Origin: Bacillota bacterium
GTDB lineage: Bacteria > Bacillota > UBA4882 > UBA8346
Direction: 5' to 3'
Length of the DNA stretch: 63,959 bases
Assembly (NCBI GenBank): GCA_023394955.1
Contig: JAEWZY010000009.1
Location: 1 to 63,959, forward strand
Part shown: positions 43,652 to 51,940 of the stretch, piece after piece
How the letters are laid out: every line of letters begins with the position of its first letter
How positions within the stretch are numbered: position 1 is the stretch's first letter
Position numbers and translations under genes: made by a program
The notes under the pieces: generated by a model
The model's database searches: none
What the model saw: the letters and a program-made list of their open reading frames with translations, nothing else
What the model was told of the DNA's origin: nothing

Positions 43652-44191
43652 TCACCAATAAATATTGGTGTAAATAACTCTTGACGAAGCTGGAGATACT
43701 TTCGGATTCAGATCCACCTTGGTAACTACATCCAGTTGAGTCCATTCTGCGGCAATTACTAAAATATGGGCCACAATCTTCTGTTGAAGACAGCCCGGAA
43801 TACAATACCGCGGCGGCGTTAATTGATAATCCACATCAATATCGAGCAAATGGTTTTGAACATCGGTAAACGGATTAGGTTTCAATCCGGGAATATCAAC
43901 CGACAACATAAATGGGACATCCTCGGCTTTATAACGAACGACGCCTTCGGGATCGACATAAAAGATCTCCTTACGGATCGTGCCTTGTTTAACTACTTTA
44001 TTTTTGAAAATATGATCAGTGGTATCAAGCAGTTTTGCTTTGATTCGATCTATTTTCACGGCATTGATGCAAGTTGAGTTCTCCAGCACCAACTGGCCGA
44101 CTGCCTCGCCGACTACCCGTAAAACTTTAATTTTTTCCGTGCCAACATTAACCTCTTTAGTAACATCGATTGGAGAACAAGTAACATTCAC
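43652..44191 (-). CDS. SPOCS/DUF3794-domain protein
   Basis: 179 aa, ATG behind GGAGGGA. The core (about 25-115: IKVLRVVGEAVGQLVLENS, then LLDTTDHIFKNKVVKQGTIRKEIFYVD and VPFMLSVDIPG) matches the SPOCS domain found in SipL and other spore-coat or morphogenetic proteins. No LysM is attached. Together with the adjacent collagen-like gene this suggests a small spore-surface locus; expression timing cannot be seen. Confidence 0.85.
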   Translation of the reverse strand: MNVTCSPIDVTKEVNVGTEKIKVLRVVGEAVGQLVLENSTCINAVKIDRIKAKLLDTTDHIFKNKVVKQGTIRKEIFYVDPEGVVRYKAEDVPFMLSVDIPGLKPNPFTDVQNHLLDIDVDYQLTPPRYCIPGCLQQKIVAHILVIAAEWTQLDVVTKVDLNPKVSPASSRVIYTNIYW

Positions 44192-44250
44192 CTCTATCCC
44201 TCCTTTGGGTGAAATCTATCTATGCTGAATTAGATTTTTGAATTCAACAT

Positions 44251-44349
44251 AGATTCCTTGAACATAAATTGAAATAAATACCGGTATTTTATCCTTTTCC
44301 ATTCATGTTTTAGGGACGGAAAAGGATAATCAAAGTTTATTCCAATTTA
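44251..44349. repeat. Dispersed palindromic repeat, copy 2
   Basis: ATAAATTGAAATAAA at the left, TTTATTCCAATTTAT at the right, and an inner CCTTTTCC/GGAAAAGG stem around ATGTTTTAGGGAC. Aligns end to end with 27314-27408. The rest of the 44192-44585 gap holds no gene I can support. Confidence 0.65.
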
Positions 44350-44583
44350 TATATATTGCATTTTATCGTTCTTGAGCAAATATGGTAACCTGCATTATGA
44401 ATAAAATTTCAAATAAGTACTTTATAATATTGCATTTATAATAAAATGATCCAATTTTCATCTCGTGCCCGTGCTCAACGAAGGGATGCGCCTAGATCGT
44501 AACCGTTTTTCGAGGGTATTTTTAATTTGTTGTTTTTCAATTACGATTATAAACACGCTGATTTAAATACCGTTATCCAAATA

Positions 44584-44609
44584 AAAAACCACCTCAAATC
44601 GGGTGGTTT
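44584..44609 (-). terminator. Terminator of the small ORF at 44632
   Basis: Minus strand: AAACCACC/GGTGGTTT stem (44602-44609 with 44586-44593), 8-nt loop, then a run of T. Lies 22 nt past the stop codon. Confidence 0.85.
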
Positions 44610-44631
44610 TAAGTGATTATCCCTAATTCTA

Positions 44632-44820
44632 TTAAATCCTGGTAGTTATGATTGACTTCCCATCCATTCCAGAGAGACTGGCCTTAATTACACCTTCACA
44701 AGTTTTTTCCCGCTCAAAAATTGTCCCGTCGCTAAAAAAAAGTTTAACTGTCCCATGGCTCAAGTCTGCCCGGTCGATCGTCTTTCCCTTTAAAAGCTCC
44801 TGCAGTTTTTCTTTATCCAT
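44632..44820 (-). CDS. Small conserved-looking protein of unknown function, 62 aa
   Basis: The ATG at 44820 has GGGAGGG six bases upstream; the in-frame ATG two codons earlier is too close to it. The peptide (MDKEKLQELLKGKTIDRADL, then a beta-rich GTVKLFFSDGTIFEREKT part) looks like a small helix plus beta-sheet fold. Own terminator. No family assigned. Confidence 0.7.
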   Translation of the reverse strand: MDKEKLQELLKGKTIDRADLSHGTVKLFFSDGTIFEREKTCEGVIKASLSGMDGKSIITTRI

Positions 44821-44868
44821 AAACATCCCTCCCTCGAAGTATTCCCATTTCTCTGGTTTATTTTCCTG

Positions 44869-45885
44869 CTATTTCAACTCTTTCCCCTCAAATTTCGTCA
44901 ACTCTTTAATTTGAGCCATTAACTTCTCAAATTCCGGTACATCAAGGGACTGTTCACCATCACTCAAAGCATTGGCCGGATCGGGGTGAACTTCGATTAA
45001 GAGTCCGTCGGCGCCAGCTACCACCGCCGCCTTAGCCATCGGCATGACCAGTTTGCGCTTACCTGTACCATGACTCGGATCTACTACCACCGGTAAATGT
45101 GAAAGGCTTTTAGCCAAGGATGCCGCGCTTAGATCCAGAGTATTGCGGGTAGCGGTTTCGAAAGTGCGAATTCCACGTTCACAGAGGATTACCTGGGGGT
45201 TACCTTCGGACATGACATATTCCGCCGCCATCAACCATTCTTCGACCGTGGCCGCTAAACCGCGTTTGAGCAAGACCGGCTTCGACTGGCGGCCCACCGC
45301 CCGGAGCAAACCGAAGTTCTGCATATTTCTGGCCCCAATTTGGATGATGTCCGTATATTCTTTAACCAGGTCCAATTCGGTCAAATTCATTAACTCGGTA
45401 ATAACCGGCAACCCGGTTTTTTGACGGGCTTCGGCCAATAATTTGAGCCCTTCTTCCTCAAGCCCTTGGAAACTATAAGGCGATGTCCTCGGTTTGAAAG
45501 CCCCGCCGCGCAAGCCTCCAGCACCAGCCTGTTTCAATCCTGTGGCCACTTCCAACAGTTGTTCCCTACTTTCGACCGCGCACGGACCTGCGATTACACC
45601 GAAAAACCCGCCGCCGATTTTTAAACCCCTAGCTTGGACAATGGTCCCTTCCGGTTTGGCGTCCCGCGCTACCAGCTTATAAGGGCTTAAAATCGGGATT
45701 ACTTTTTCCACTCCGGGGATGTTTTCCAGGAAACGAAAATCGACCCGGCGCTTATCGCCTACCGCTCCGATAACTTTCTTTTCCACCCCTTGGATGATAT
45801 GAGTCTGAAAACCCCATTCTTCCAACTTTCGGCATAAATGCTCCCATTGTTCGCTGGTGATCTCTTGATTAGTGACAATGACCAT
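44869..45885 (-). CDS. aroF: 3-deoxy-7-phosphoheptulonate synthase (DAHP synthase, type I-beta)
   Basis: 338 aa; first enzyme of the shikimate pathway, joining PEP and erythrose 4-phosphate (EC 2.5.1.54). Residues 1-70 form the ferredoxin-like regulatory domain seen in the Thermotoga-type enzyme. The barrel has GPCAVESREQLLEVA (about 103-117), GGAFKPRTSPYSFQG, and the late DPSHGTGKRKLV and EVHPDPANALSDGEQSL metal/substrate motifs. Start ATG with AGGAGG. Preceded by a T-box leader reading aminoacylation of a tRNA with specifier UUC (Phe). Confidence 0.94.
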   Translation of the reverse strand: MVIVTNQEITSEQWEHLCRKLEEWGFQTHIIQGVEKKVIGAVGDKRRVDFRFLENIPGVEKVIPILSPYKLVARDAKPEGTIVQARGLKIGGGFFGVIAGPCAVESREQLLEVATGLKQAGAGGLRGGAFKPRTSPYSFQGLEEEGLKLLAEARQKTGLPVITELMNLTELDLVKEYTDIIQIGARNMQNFGLLRAVGRQSKPVLLKRGLAATVEEWLMAAEYVMSEGNPQVILCERGIRTFETATRNTLDLSAASLAKSLSHLPVVVDPSHGTGKRKLVMPMAKAAVVAGADGLLIEVHPDPANALSDGEQSLDVPEFEKLMAQIKELTKFEGKELK

Positions 45886-45900
45886 TAGTAGTACCTCCTA

Positions 45901-46258
45901 AAAAAATTAGGCCCACGTTTTCCCATAAACTTCGGGACGAAACGTGGGCCGATTCCGCGGTACCACCCTAATTAGTCTTTGTAAAGACTCGCTTTTTCGG
46001 ATACGGAGTAAAAATCAACTCGATATCTTATCCCCTTTAACGGTAGGCCTCCGGGCTTGCCTATATGCAAATACGCGATTAATCATTTTGGTGAACAATC
46101 GTATACTGAGATTGATTAATCGCCCCTGCGTTCAGCAGCCAACTCCCAAGGGAACTTCCGTTATTTTTATCTCAAGGGACTCGCAGCCGATGGCCCCTTT
46201 TCTCTGAAAGACGGAGAATAACGTACTTTCCTTGTTCATCGTCTTTAAATAAATATGT
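45901..46258 (-). ncRNA. T-box leader, probable Phe (UUC) specifier
   Basis: Minus strand leader of aroF. The T-box sequence AGGGTGGTACCGCGGAA is at 45954-45970. A terminator with a perfect 11-bp stem (45941-45951 with 45911-45921) and seven T follows. In Stem I the S-turn partners AGTA and GAA are seen. The bases after GAA-G are TTC (46154-46152), placing UUC (Phe) as the specifier. The TGGT bulge matches a tRNA with discriminator A, as in tRNA-Phe or tRNA-Tyr but not tRNA-Trp. Uncharged tRNA would favour read-through into aroF. Confidence 0.88.
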
Positions 46259-46265
46259 TAGACAT

Positions 46266-46295
46266 ATTATATCATCCTTAAGGCTTGTCTGTCTA
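46266..46295 (-). promoter_or_regulatory. Promoter of the T-box/aroF transcript
   Basis: Minus strand: TAGACA, 18-nt spacer, TATAAT; the transcript would start just before the T-box Stem I. Confidence 0.7.
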
Positions 46296-46301
46296 GAATT
46301 A

Positions 46302-46979
46302 TTATAATTTTGACCCTCTTTGTTTACGAACAATCTCCAAAATTTTCGTTGGATTTTCCACCGTTGCCTTCTCCGCCTCGCTCTCATCCAAACCGGCCCC
46401 TTTGGCCACAGTCTTTGCCCAACTCTCAGTCAGTAGGTTATCCGGCTGATGGGTATCGGAATCAACAACGAACTTGACCCCGACCTTCCGGCCGATCTTC
46501 ACCACATGTCCATTTCCCACGTTGTGCCCGCCCCTGGCGGTAATCTCAATAAACACCTCATTGGCTATGGCCATTTTCGCCTCTTCCTCAGTCAATAACC
46601 CCGGATGAGCTAAAATATCCACCAACGGACAGGAAACGGCCGTTCGGTTAGTCCCTGGTTCAACCGGTTCCACCAGAGTTTCGCCGTGGACTACCACTAA
46701 CTCCGCGCCTAAATCGCGGGCCTCTTGGGCCAGGCCCGGAATGCTTCCCGCCGGCACATGAGTCAACTCCACTCCCGGGATGGCGGTGATCGGCCAATAT
46801 TCCTCAGCCAAACGGCATTCTCTAATCAATTCCTTTAAAACCCGTTCCATATTTCCCGGTCCTACATGATCGGTGACGGCGATGGCCTTATATCCGTTAA
46901 CAACCGCCCTCCGGATCAACTCTACCGGAGAAAGCTCCCCGTCGCTTAAAAAGGAATGGGTATGAAAATCGTAAACCAT
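46302..46979 (-). CDS. PHP-domain phosphoesterase-like protein
   Basis: 225 aa with the PHP metal motifs: DFHTHSFLSDGE at the N-terminus, AVTDHVG near residue 38, the HGE and LAHPGLL histidines, and VDSDTHQ near 175. It belongs to the histidinol-phosphatase-like PHP group acting alone (no polymerase or other domain). Substrate unknown. No terminator separates its stop from the aroF promoter 7 nt beyond. Confidence 0.85.
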   Translation of the reverse strand: MVYDFHTHSFLSDGELSPVELIRRAVVNGYKAIAVTDHVGPGNMERVLKELIRECRLAEEYWPITAIPGVELTHVPAGSIPGLAQEARDLGAELVVVHGETLVEPVEPGTNRTAVSCPLVDILAHPGLLTEEEAKMAIANEVFIEITARGGHNVGNGHVVKIGRKVGVKFVVDSDTHQPDNLLTESWAKTVAKGAGLDESEAEKATVENPTKILEIVRKQRGSKL

Positions 46980-47133
46980 GATAGCCTCCGAAAATTTATG
47001 AATTATGGTTAGTCATGTTAGTTTCCAATTAACAATTTATTAACATAGTCCGACCCTGTGAACGAGACTCCGGAACACCAATTTAAAAAACTGTGAACGA
47101 TACCGGAAAACATCACTTAAGTTAAGAATTGAT

Positions 47134-47976
47134 TTAGCTGACCTTGATCTTAACGCCCACCGGCTCGCCCCGGAACAAACGGGCGATCCCTTCCTCAGTC
47201 GCCCCCGGAATCACTAAATCAGCACGTTTGATTAATTCTTGGGGGGCGCCATGCATCGCTACCCCGAAACCGACTGTTTCCAACATGTCCAGATCATTAT
47301 GTCCATCACCGAAAGCGATGATCTCATTCAAAGATAATCTCAGATACTCAGCGAGCCAAACCAAGGCTTGGCCTTTTGAAGCTAACGGGTCAAATACTTC
47401 TAAAAACCAATCAGTAGTTTTAAGATCAGGCGGCCATAGAATAGTATTCGGGGTTGGTTTGAGTTTTTTGACCAGTTTGGCAAGGGACCTTAAATCGGCC
47501 TCGGAACCGACAAAAAGGTGCTTAATGGCTGAACTTCGATCCAAATCCCCCGAGACTATGCGACAGCCTTCACCACTCCCAAATAACCATTTTCCGCCGG
47601 AGGTTGAAACCCTCGTAGTGTAATAAATCCCGGTTTCCGAAAGGCAAAACTGATCGACCCGGGGAATGTCGATTATTCCATGAAGTTTTCTCTCAACATC
47701 GGCTCTCAAAGGTTGGGTCTTCAAAACCTTACCGGTTAGAGGATCGATGATAATCGCTCCGGTCTGAACCACCACCGGTATCTGAATTTTAAGTTCCTCA
47801 GCTAAAGCCGTGGTTTGTTTCCAACTCCGTCCGGTAGCGATAGTTACTTTTATGTTATTATCGTAAAGCGTGTTAATGGCTTCCAGCGTGGCCGGGGTTA
47901 TCCGATCCGTGCCGTACTCTACTAAGGTGCCGTCCAAGTCAAAAACCGCTAGTTTAAAACGTTTAAAATCCATCAT
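47134..47976 (-). CDS. HAD-superfamily Cof-type phosphatase
   Basis: 280 aa. Catalytic DLDGT near residues 14-18 (VFDLDGTLVEYG), motif II ATGRS, motif III Lys and IAFGDGHNDLDML near 220 for metal binding, with the Cof-type cap between motifs II and III. Such enzymes dephosphorylate sugar phosphates or flavin precursors; specificity cannot be read. Two adjacent ATG codons follow AAAGGAG; either could start. Monocistronic. Confidence 0.88.
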   Translation of the reverse strand: MMDFKRFKLAVFDLDGTLVEYGTDRITPATLEAINTLYDNNIKVTIATGRSWKQTTALAEELKIQIPVVVQTGAIIIDPLTGKVLKTQPLRADVERKLHGIIDIPRVDQFCLSETGIYYTTRVSTSGGKWLFGSGEGCRIVSGDLDRSSAIKHLFVGSEADLRSLAKLVKKLKPTPNTILWPPDLKTTDWFLEVFDPLASKGQALVWLAEYLRLSLNEIIAFGDGHNDLDMLETVGFGVAMHGAPQELIKRADLVIPGATEEGIARLFRGEPVGVKIKVS

Positions 47977-48169
47977 ATATCTCCTTTAGGTTTAAATCTA
48001 ACATAGATTCTAAGATGAGTCAATCATACTCAGACATGAGGCTTGAGTATGTGAGGTTAATAATTATTGTCAATATTTCGTACATCTATATGTTGCAAAA
48101 GATTTGAATCACGATACCTATCTCACCTATGATTTACAAGTATATTACTAAAAATTCATGCCTCGCGCC

Positions 48170-48201
48170 TTTACAAAAACAAAGCCAACCTGTTGGTTGA
48201 C
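48170..48201 (-). terminator. Terminator of the YlmC/YmxH gene
   Basis: Minus strand: GTCAACC/GGTTGGC stem (48195-48201 with 48184-48190, one G-T pair), 4-nt loop, then TTTGTTTTTG, 28 nt past the stop. Confidence 0.7.
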
Positions 48202-48228
48202 TGAAGTTACTTGAAAACATCTTAATAT

Positions 48229-48504
48229 TTATCCGAAAGTGACCACGGTGGACTGGTCGTCGACATAATTGGGGGTGTCTACTAAAATCACATCGACCCC
48301 GATTTTTTTAATCCGCTCCCAGGGAATGACGAAGTCCTCGCTCTTGCCGAATAACCATAAAAATTTACCCGGCCCGGGAACGACGATTGCCTTGATCCGG
48401 CCTGTTTCCGCTTCGATCTCCAGGTCGCTGGCAAGCCCCAGCCTTTTGCCGTCCAAGATGTTAACTACCTCGCGCTCTCTTAATTCTGAGGTTTTAGTCA
48501 ACAA
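48229..48504 (-). CDS. YlmC/YmxH-family PRC-barrel sporulation protein
   Basis: 91 aa from the TTG at 48504, which lies eight bases after AAAGGGG and gives the usual family start (LTKTSELREREVVN). The longer frame has no site. One PRC-barrel domain: VVNILDGKRLGLASDLEIEAETGRIKAIVVPG, then FVIPWERIKKIGVDVILV. YlmC/YmxH proteins are widespread in endospore formers and expressed during sporulation; their molecular function is unknown. Confidence 0.85.
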   Translation of the reverse strand: MLTKTSELREREVVNILDGKRLGLASDLEIEAETGRIKAIVVPGPGKFLWLFGKSEDFVIPWERIKKIGVDVILVDTPNYVDDQSTVVTFG

Positions 48505-48606
48505 CCAAACCGCCCCTTTCCTCTCATCATTGATCATATGCAAAAGGAAGAATATTTGGAACTAATACTAAAAAGTCATTGTGTCAAAAGTATCAATAAA
48601 AAATTG

Positions 48607-48643
48607 TTGCATAAATATACAAATTGGATGTATAATTATATAA
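48607..48643 (+). promoter_or_regulatory. Two ARG-box-like palindromes upstream of the argD remnant
   Basis: TTGCATAAATATACAA (48607-48622) and ATGTATAATTATATAA (48628-48643), 21 nt centre to centre, match the ArgR/AhrC operator pattern (TGNATWWWWATNCA). They overlap the likely -10 region of the transcript that leads to the ATG at 48667. Confidence 0.55.
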
Positions 48644-48666
48644 ATATATGTACTGGGGTGAAAATT

Positions 48667-48903
48667 ATGGTTGCAAATATGGATCCCGTGTCCGAACTCT
48701 TACTAGAGGCCAAAAAGAATATTCTATTCACTGCTAAAAGACCGGAAATAGTAATGGATCATGGTGAAGGGATGTACCGCGATCTTCAAAGAAATCATCA
48801 ATAGCGTTCTTATTGATAATGCTAAGATCCAAGGTGAATATTTAGTTGAAAAATTAAAAAATATTCAACCCAAATATAATTTAAAAGACATTCGTGGAAT
48901 GGC
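48667..48903 (+). pseudogene. Remnant of acetylornithine/class III aminotransferase gene (argD-like)
   Basis: The ATG at 48667 has GGGGTG upstream. The first 38 codons read as a class III aminotransferase start (...LFTAKRPEIVMDHGEGMY). The reading then jumps frame, and the next 40 codons in another frame read as the family's C-terminal part (IFKEIINSVLIDNAKIQGEYLVEKLKNIQPKYNLKDIRGM). About 250 central codons, including the PLP lysine, are missing, and the end is cut. The ARG-box-like operators upstream support an arginine-biosynthesis gene. Clearly non-functional. Confidence 0.8.
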
Positions 48904-48927
48904 ACCCGCACACAATTTTACCCCCCC

Positions 48928-49308
48928 TTACCTCGTAACCGCATCAACCCCGCCGACACTTTCTCCGGTCAACCGGATCACCAGCCGGTTCGGGACGCAG
49001 ATGATCGTCTCCCCCGGCCGTCTAATCCAACCCGTATGCGAGCAAATCTTTCGCGGACAAATGGATTCCGGCATCGGCAACAGACGAATTGCCCCTTTTT
49101 TCACTTCTAATTGTGCCTTAGCCCGTTTCAAAGGTATCGTAACCACGCTGCCGTCAACCGCTTGCAGATTAAGGGTCTGGACGGTTTTGCCCTCCAATTC
49201 GATCCGGGCTTGGACTTGAACGCCGGAAACAGGCAATAACTTTAGTCCCAATAAAATAAATGAGACCGACGCGACTATCGTTATGAGTATCCAATCGGTC
49301 TTAGTCAT
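48928..49308 (-). CDS. NusG domain II protein, stand-alone
   Basis: 126 aa. One membrane anchor (about residues 7-25), then a NusG-II domain with CPRKICSHTGWIRRPGETIICVPNRLVI (about 84-111). The fold is shared with the EetA-like protein at 34692-35078, but here no ApbE, FMN-binding or Gx-transporter gene adjoins it. In other genomes such proteins pair with Gx-transporter/heptaprenyl synthase component I proteins. Function unknown. Confidence 0.82.
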   Translation of the reverse strand: MTKTDWILITIVASVSFILLGLKLLPVSGVQVQARIELEGKTVQTLNLQAVDGSVVTIPLKRAKAQLEVKKGAIRLLPMPESICPRKICSHTGWIRRPGETIICVPNRLVIRLTGESVGGVDAVTR

Positions 49309-49357
49309 TTAAATCACACCTTTTTATTACAAAATAAAAATATTCAAAGATTATTCT

Positions 49358-49444
49358 TTACGCGTTCCCAGTTCCACGGTGATTGTAGGTCAATGTAATG
49401 AAATTATTAAGTTTTTACTCGAAACGTTGAACCCGAACGCGTAA
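49358..49444. repeat. Inverted repeat with 67-nt spacer
   Basis: TTACGCGTTC (49358-49367) and GAACGCGTAA (49435-49444) are perfect inverted arms in the gap between the UPF0016 gene and the NusG-II gene. Meaning unknown; could fold in the leader of the NusG-II transcript. Confidence 0.5.
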
Positions 49445-49494
49445 TAATTACACCCCCTGAATCAAAAAACATTGAAGCGTAAAGCCTAACAAAA

Positions 49495-49797
49495 TTACTT
49501 AGTCGCCATACTGGAGAAAGCTTCCCACAGAGTGTAAAAACCAATCGCCACGAACAATATTCCAGCGCCGATCTTCAGGTATTGGGGCGGGACTATTTTG
49601 GAAACCAACCCGCCGAAGATGACCCCGATTAATGTTACCACGGCCAAAGCCAGACTAGCGCCTAAAAATACCGAAAGCGGCTGTTTCGACTCGGTAACTA
49701 ACGTAAAAACCGCTAGTTGAGTTTTGTCTCCCATCTCTGCGATGAAAAGAGTGCTAAAAGTTAAAACGAAAACTTGCCAATTAAGGACGTTCCTCAT
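49495..49797 (-). CDS. UPF0016 (TMEM165/GDT1/MneA) family, half-size
   Basis: 100 aa from the ATG at 49797 with GGGAGG upstream. Three membrane segments and a single copy of the E-x-G-D-K-T-Q motif (about residues 20-27, AEMGDKTQLAV). Full-length members have two copies; half-size ones act as dimers. The family exports Mn2+ in bacteria (MneA). Upstream sequence shows no yybP-ykoY aptamer, unlike the P-type ATPase operon at 31 kb. Confidence 0.85.
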   Translation of the reverse strand: MRNVLNWQVFVLTFSTLFIAEMGDKTQLAVFTLVTESKQPLSVFLGASLALAVVTLIGVIFGGLVSKIVPPQYLKIGAGILFVAIGFYTLWEAFSSMATK

Positions 49798-50000
49798 TAA
49801 CGAAGCCTCCCGGTATGTAGATGTATGTAAGTTTTTCGCTATAGATAGTTTATCATTAACCATATTTTTAATGAGTAATAATTTAATTAATATCCATCAT
49901 GTAAACACTTTAATTGTATCAATTCAATTCCGAATCGTGTTTTAAGCTTAGGATATAGCATACAATCTTTGGAATCAGTGCACTCAGTTAAATCACGGTC

Positions 50001-50027
50001 AAAAAAAAGAGAGACCTGATGTCCCTC
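50001..50027 (-). terminator. Terminator after tRNA-His
   Basis: Minus strand: GAGGGAC/GTCTCTC stem (50021-50027 with 50009-50015, one G-T pair), then eight T; 14 nt beyond the tRNA 3' end. Confidence 0.8.
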
Positions 50028-50040
50028 ATTCTTTTATATT

Positions 50041-50118
50041 TGGGGTGAACGATGGGAGTTGAACCCATGACCTCCAGGGCCACAACCTGGCGCTCTAACC
50101 AACTGAGCTACGCCCACC
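50041..50118 (-). tRNA. tRNA-His (GTG anticodon)
   Basis: Full cloverleaf on the minus strand with encoded CCA. Acceptor GTGGGCG/CGTTCAC, D-arm AGCTCAGTTGGTTAGAGC, anticodon stem CCAGG/CCTGG with loop TTGTGGC (anticodon at 50081-50083), and T-arm GGTTCAACTCC. The base at 50118 supplies the extra G at -1 opposite C73, the His identity feature. Confidence 0.97.
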
Positions 50119-50404
50119 AACTATGCAGATGATATCTTATCACAAGAATAGGGCACTGTCAAATGAAATAATCTATTTTAAATTAACAAATACAACCTTT
50201 ATAATTTGATCCTTATATACTACCGGCAAATAAACCTTATCCTAAACTAAAAATATTCAAACCAACCAAACCTCAAAACATCTAATTTTAATCTCCTGCT
50301 TTTCACGGAGGATCATCCAATTAGGCCAACCCATTGAACCTCCTGTTTTTCCACTAACAAAACTTTTCCCGGCCATCGATCGATTACGTATCCTAACACA
50401 CGCA

Positions 50405-50433
50405 TAAAAAAAGACCGGCAAATACCGGCCTTT
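50405..50433 (-). terminator. Terminator of the GH13 gene
   Basis: Minus strand: AAAGGCCGG/CCGGTCTTT stem (50425-50433 with 50410-50418, one G-T pair), 6-nt loop, T-rich tail. Lies 24 nt past the stop codon. Confidence 0.85.
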
Positions 50434-50456
50434 GAACTTAACGTCTCCAAAAGATT

Positions 50457-51896
50457 CTAACAACCCCGTTTAAAGATCCTCACCCCCATTGGAGGAATCT
50501 CCGGATAACTTAATCCGGAAAGACTACATCCCAATGCATAGATAGGTTCCCAACCCTTATTCCATTCATGAGGAACCTCCAACACCCGGCACTCCCTGGT
50601 CATGTTGAAACAAGCCAGAATTTGTTCGTTCCGGCCGGTCCTGACAAAGCCGAATAAACCGTCTCCCAAATGAAGGTCATGATGCGAACCGGTCTGTAAT
50701 GACTGATACTGTTGCCTCATTTTAGCCAGTTTACCGGTGGCTTCCAGGAGCGTTTGGTCTTGTTCTTTTTCATCCCATCGCATTGTTTTACGGCAATCCG
50801 GGTCCTTATCGCCATAGAGGCCAATCTCATCGCCGTAATATAAAGCCGGCGCCCCGGGGTAGGTGAATTGAAACGCCAACGCCGCCAACATCTTGCGTCG
50901 GTCTTGGCCGCAAATTGTTAGAAAACGAGGCGTATCGTGGCTGCCAAGCAAATTATAAGCGCTAGTTATATACTCCCACGGTAAATTGTGACGGTTTCCC
51001 GCTAACTCCATCCTGAATTGCTCGGCCGAAATCTCACCGGTGGCAAAATAACGAATTACAGCTTCCCGCCATTTATAATTCATTACCGCGTCGCAAGTAT
51101 CGCCAGCGAGCCAACCGTGTGGAGCGTCCCAAATCTCGCCTACAATATAAGCCTCCGGATTAATTGACCGTACCAACCGCCGGAAGACCCTCCAAAAATC
51201 CATATGAACTTCATTAGGGACATCCAAACGCCAGCCGTCAATTCCGATACTGGTCCAAAAGGCGATCACCCGGAGCAAGTAACGGACTACTTCCGGATTA
51301 TTATGATTTAGTTTCGGAAGGGTCCCAAAGTTCCACCAACATTCATAGTTGGGAGAATTCCCTTGGACAATCGGGAACTCGCGACAATAGTACCAGTCTT
51401 TAAAACGGGACTGTTCCCCCCGTTTAATGATATCCTGAAACGCCCAGAAAGTATCGCCGGTATGGTTAAATACACCGTCAATAATTACTTTCATTCCTTC
51501 TTGATGGAGTTGATTCACCAAATGTTTGAAAGTCCATAAATCGCCAAACTCCGGCGCTATCTTCAGATAGTCCCTGGTGTCGTATTTATGGTTGGACGGA
51601 GAGTCAAAGATCGGATTCAAGTAAAGGGCGGTGACTCCTAATTGTTTCAAATAAGGAATCTGTTTGATAATCCCTTTGAGATCACCACCGAAAAAATTGT
51701 AACAGGAAGGTTGAGCATCCCAATTCATTTTATTCTCGGGATCGTTGCTTGGATCCCCATTATAAAAACGGTCCGGAAAAATTTGATAAAAAACCGATTT
51801 AGCCGCCCAAGCCGGAGGCATATTGGAAACCGAGATACTGGAAGAATTAATAAATTCCTTGTTTTCCGCATAACCCGGTTGAGTCAAATTTATCAC
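50457..51896 (-). CDS. GH13 alpha-glucanohydrolase (neopullulanase/cyclomaltodextrinase-like)
   Basis: 479 aa, cytosolic (no signal peptide). The barrel opens with VFYQIFPDRFYNGDP. The conserved regions are present: DGVFNHTG (I), GWRLDVPNE with the nucleophile Asp (II), VGEIW with the acid Glu (III) and LLGSHDTPR with the stabilising Asp (IV). It lacks the N-terminal CBM34 domain of classic neopullulanases, so dimer-dependent specificity is uncertain. Likely degrades maltodextrins or cyclodextrins. Monocistronic; a 9-bp palindrome lies 45 nt upstream of its start. Confidence 0.9.
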   Translation of the reverse strand: MINLTQPGYAENKEFINSSSISVSNMPPAWAAKSVFYQIFPDRFYNGDPSNDPENKMNWDAQPSCYNFFGGDLKGIIKQIPYLKQLGVTALYLNPIFDSPSNHKYDTRDYLKIAPEFGDLWTFKHLVNQLHQEGMKVIIDGVFNHTGDTFWAFQDIIKRGEQSRFKDWYYCREFPIVQGNSPNYECWWNFGTLPKLNHNNPEVVRYLLRVIAFWTSIGIDGWRLDVPNEVHMDFWRVFRRLVRSINPEAYIVGEIWDAPHGWLAGDTCDAVMNYKWREAVIRYFATGEISAEQFRMELAGNRHNLPWEYITSAYNLLGSHDTPRFLTICGQDRRKMLAALAFQFTYPGAPALYYGDEIGLYGDKDPDCRKTMRWDEKEQDQTLLEATGKLAKMRQQYQSLQTGSHHDLHLGDGLFGFVRTGRNEQILACFNMTRECRVLEVPHEWNKGWEPIYALGCSLSGLSYPEIPPMGVRIFKRGC

Positions 51897-51940
51897 CTCT
51901 GCAATGATTTGTATTACAAATGACCCAAAAAGTTACAAGC

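Noticed and set aside
49798..50000. yybP-ykoY riboswitch upstream of the UPF0016 gene
   Set aside because: The GGGGAGTAGC and AGCAAGACC cores are absent from the upstream sequence.
50257..50463. 68-codon minus-strand frame downstream of the GH13 gene
   Set aside because: It runs through the GH13 terminator hairpin and T-tract and has no credible start.
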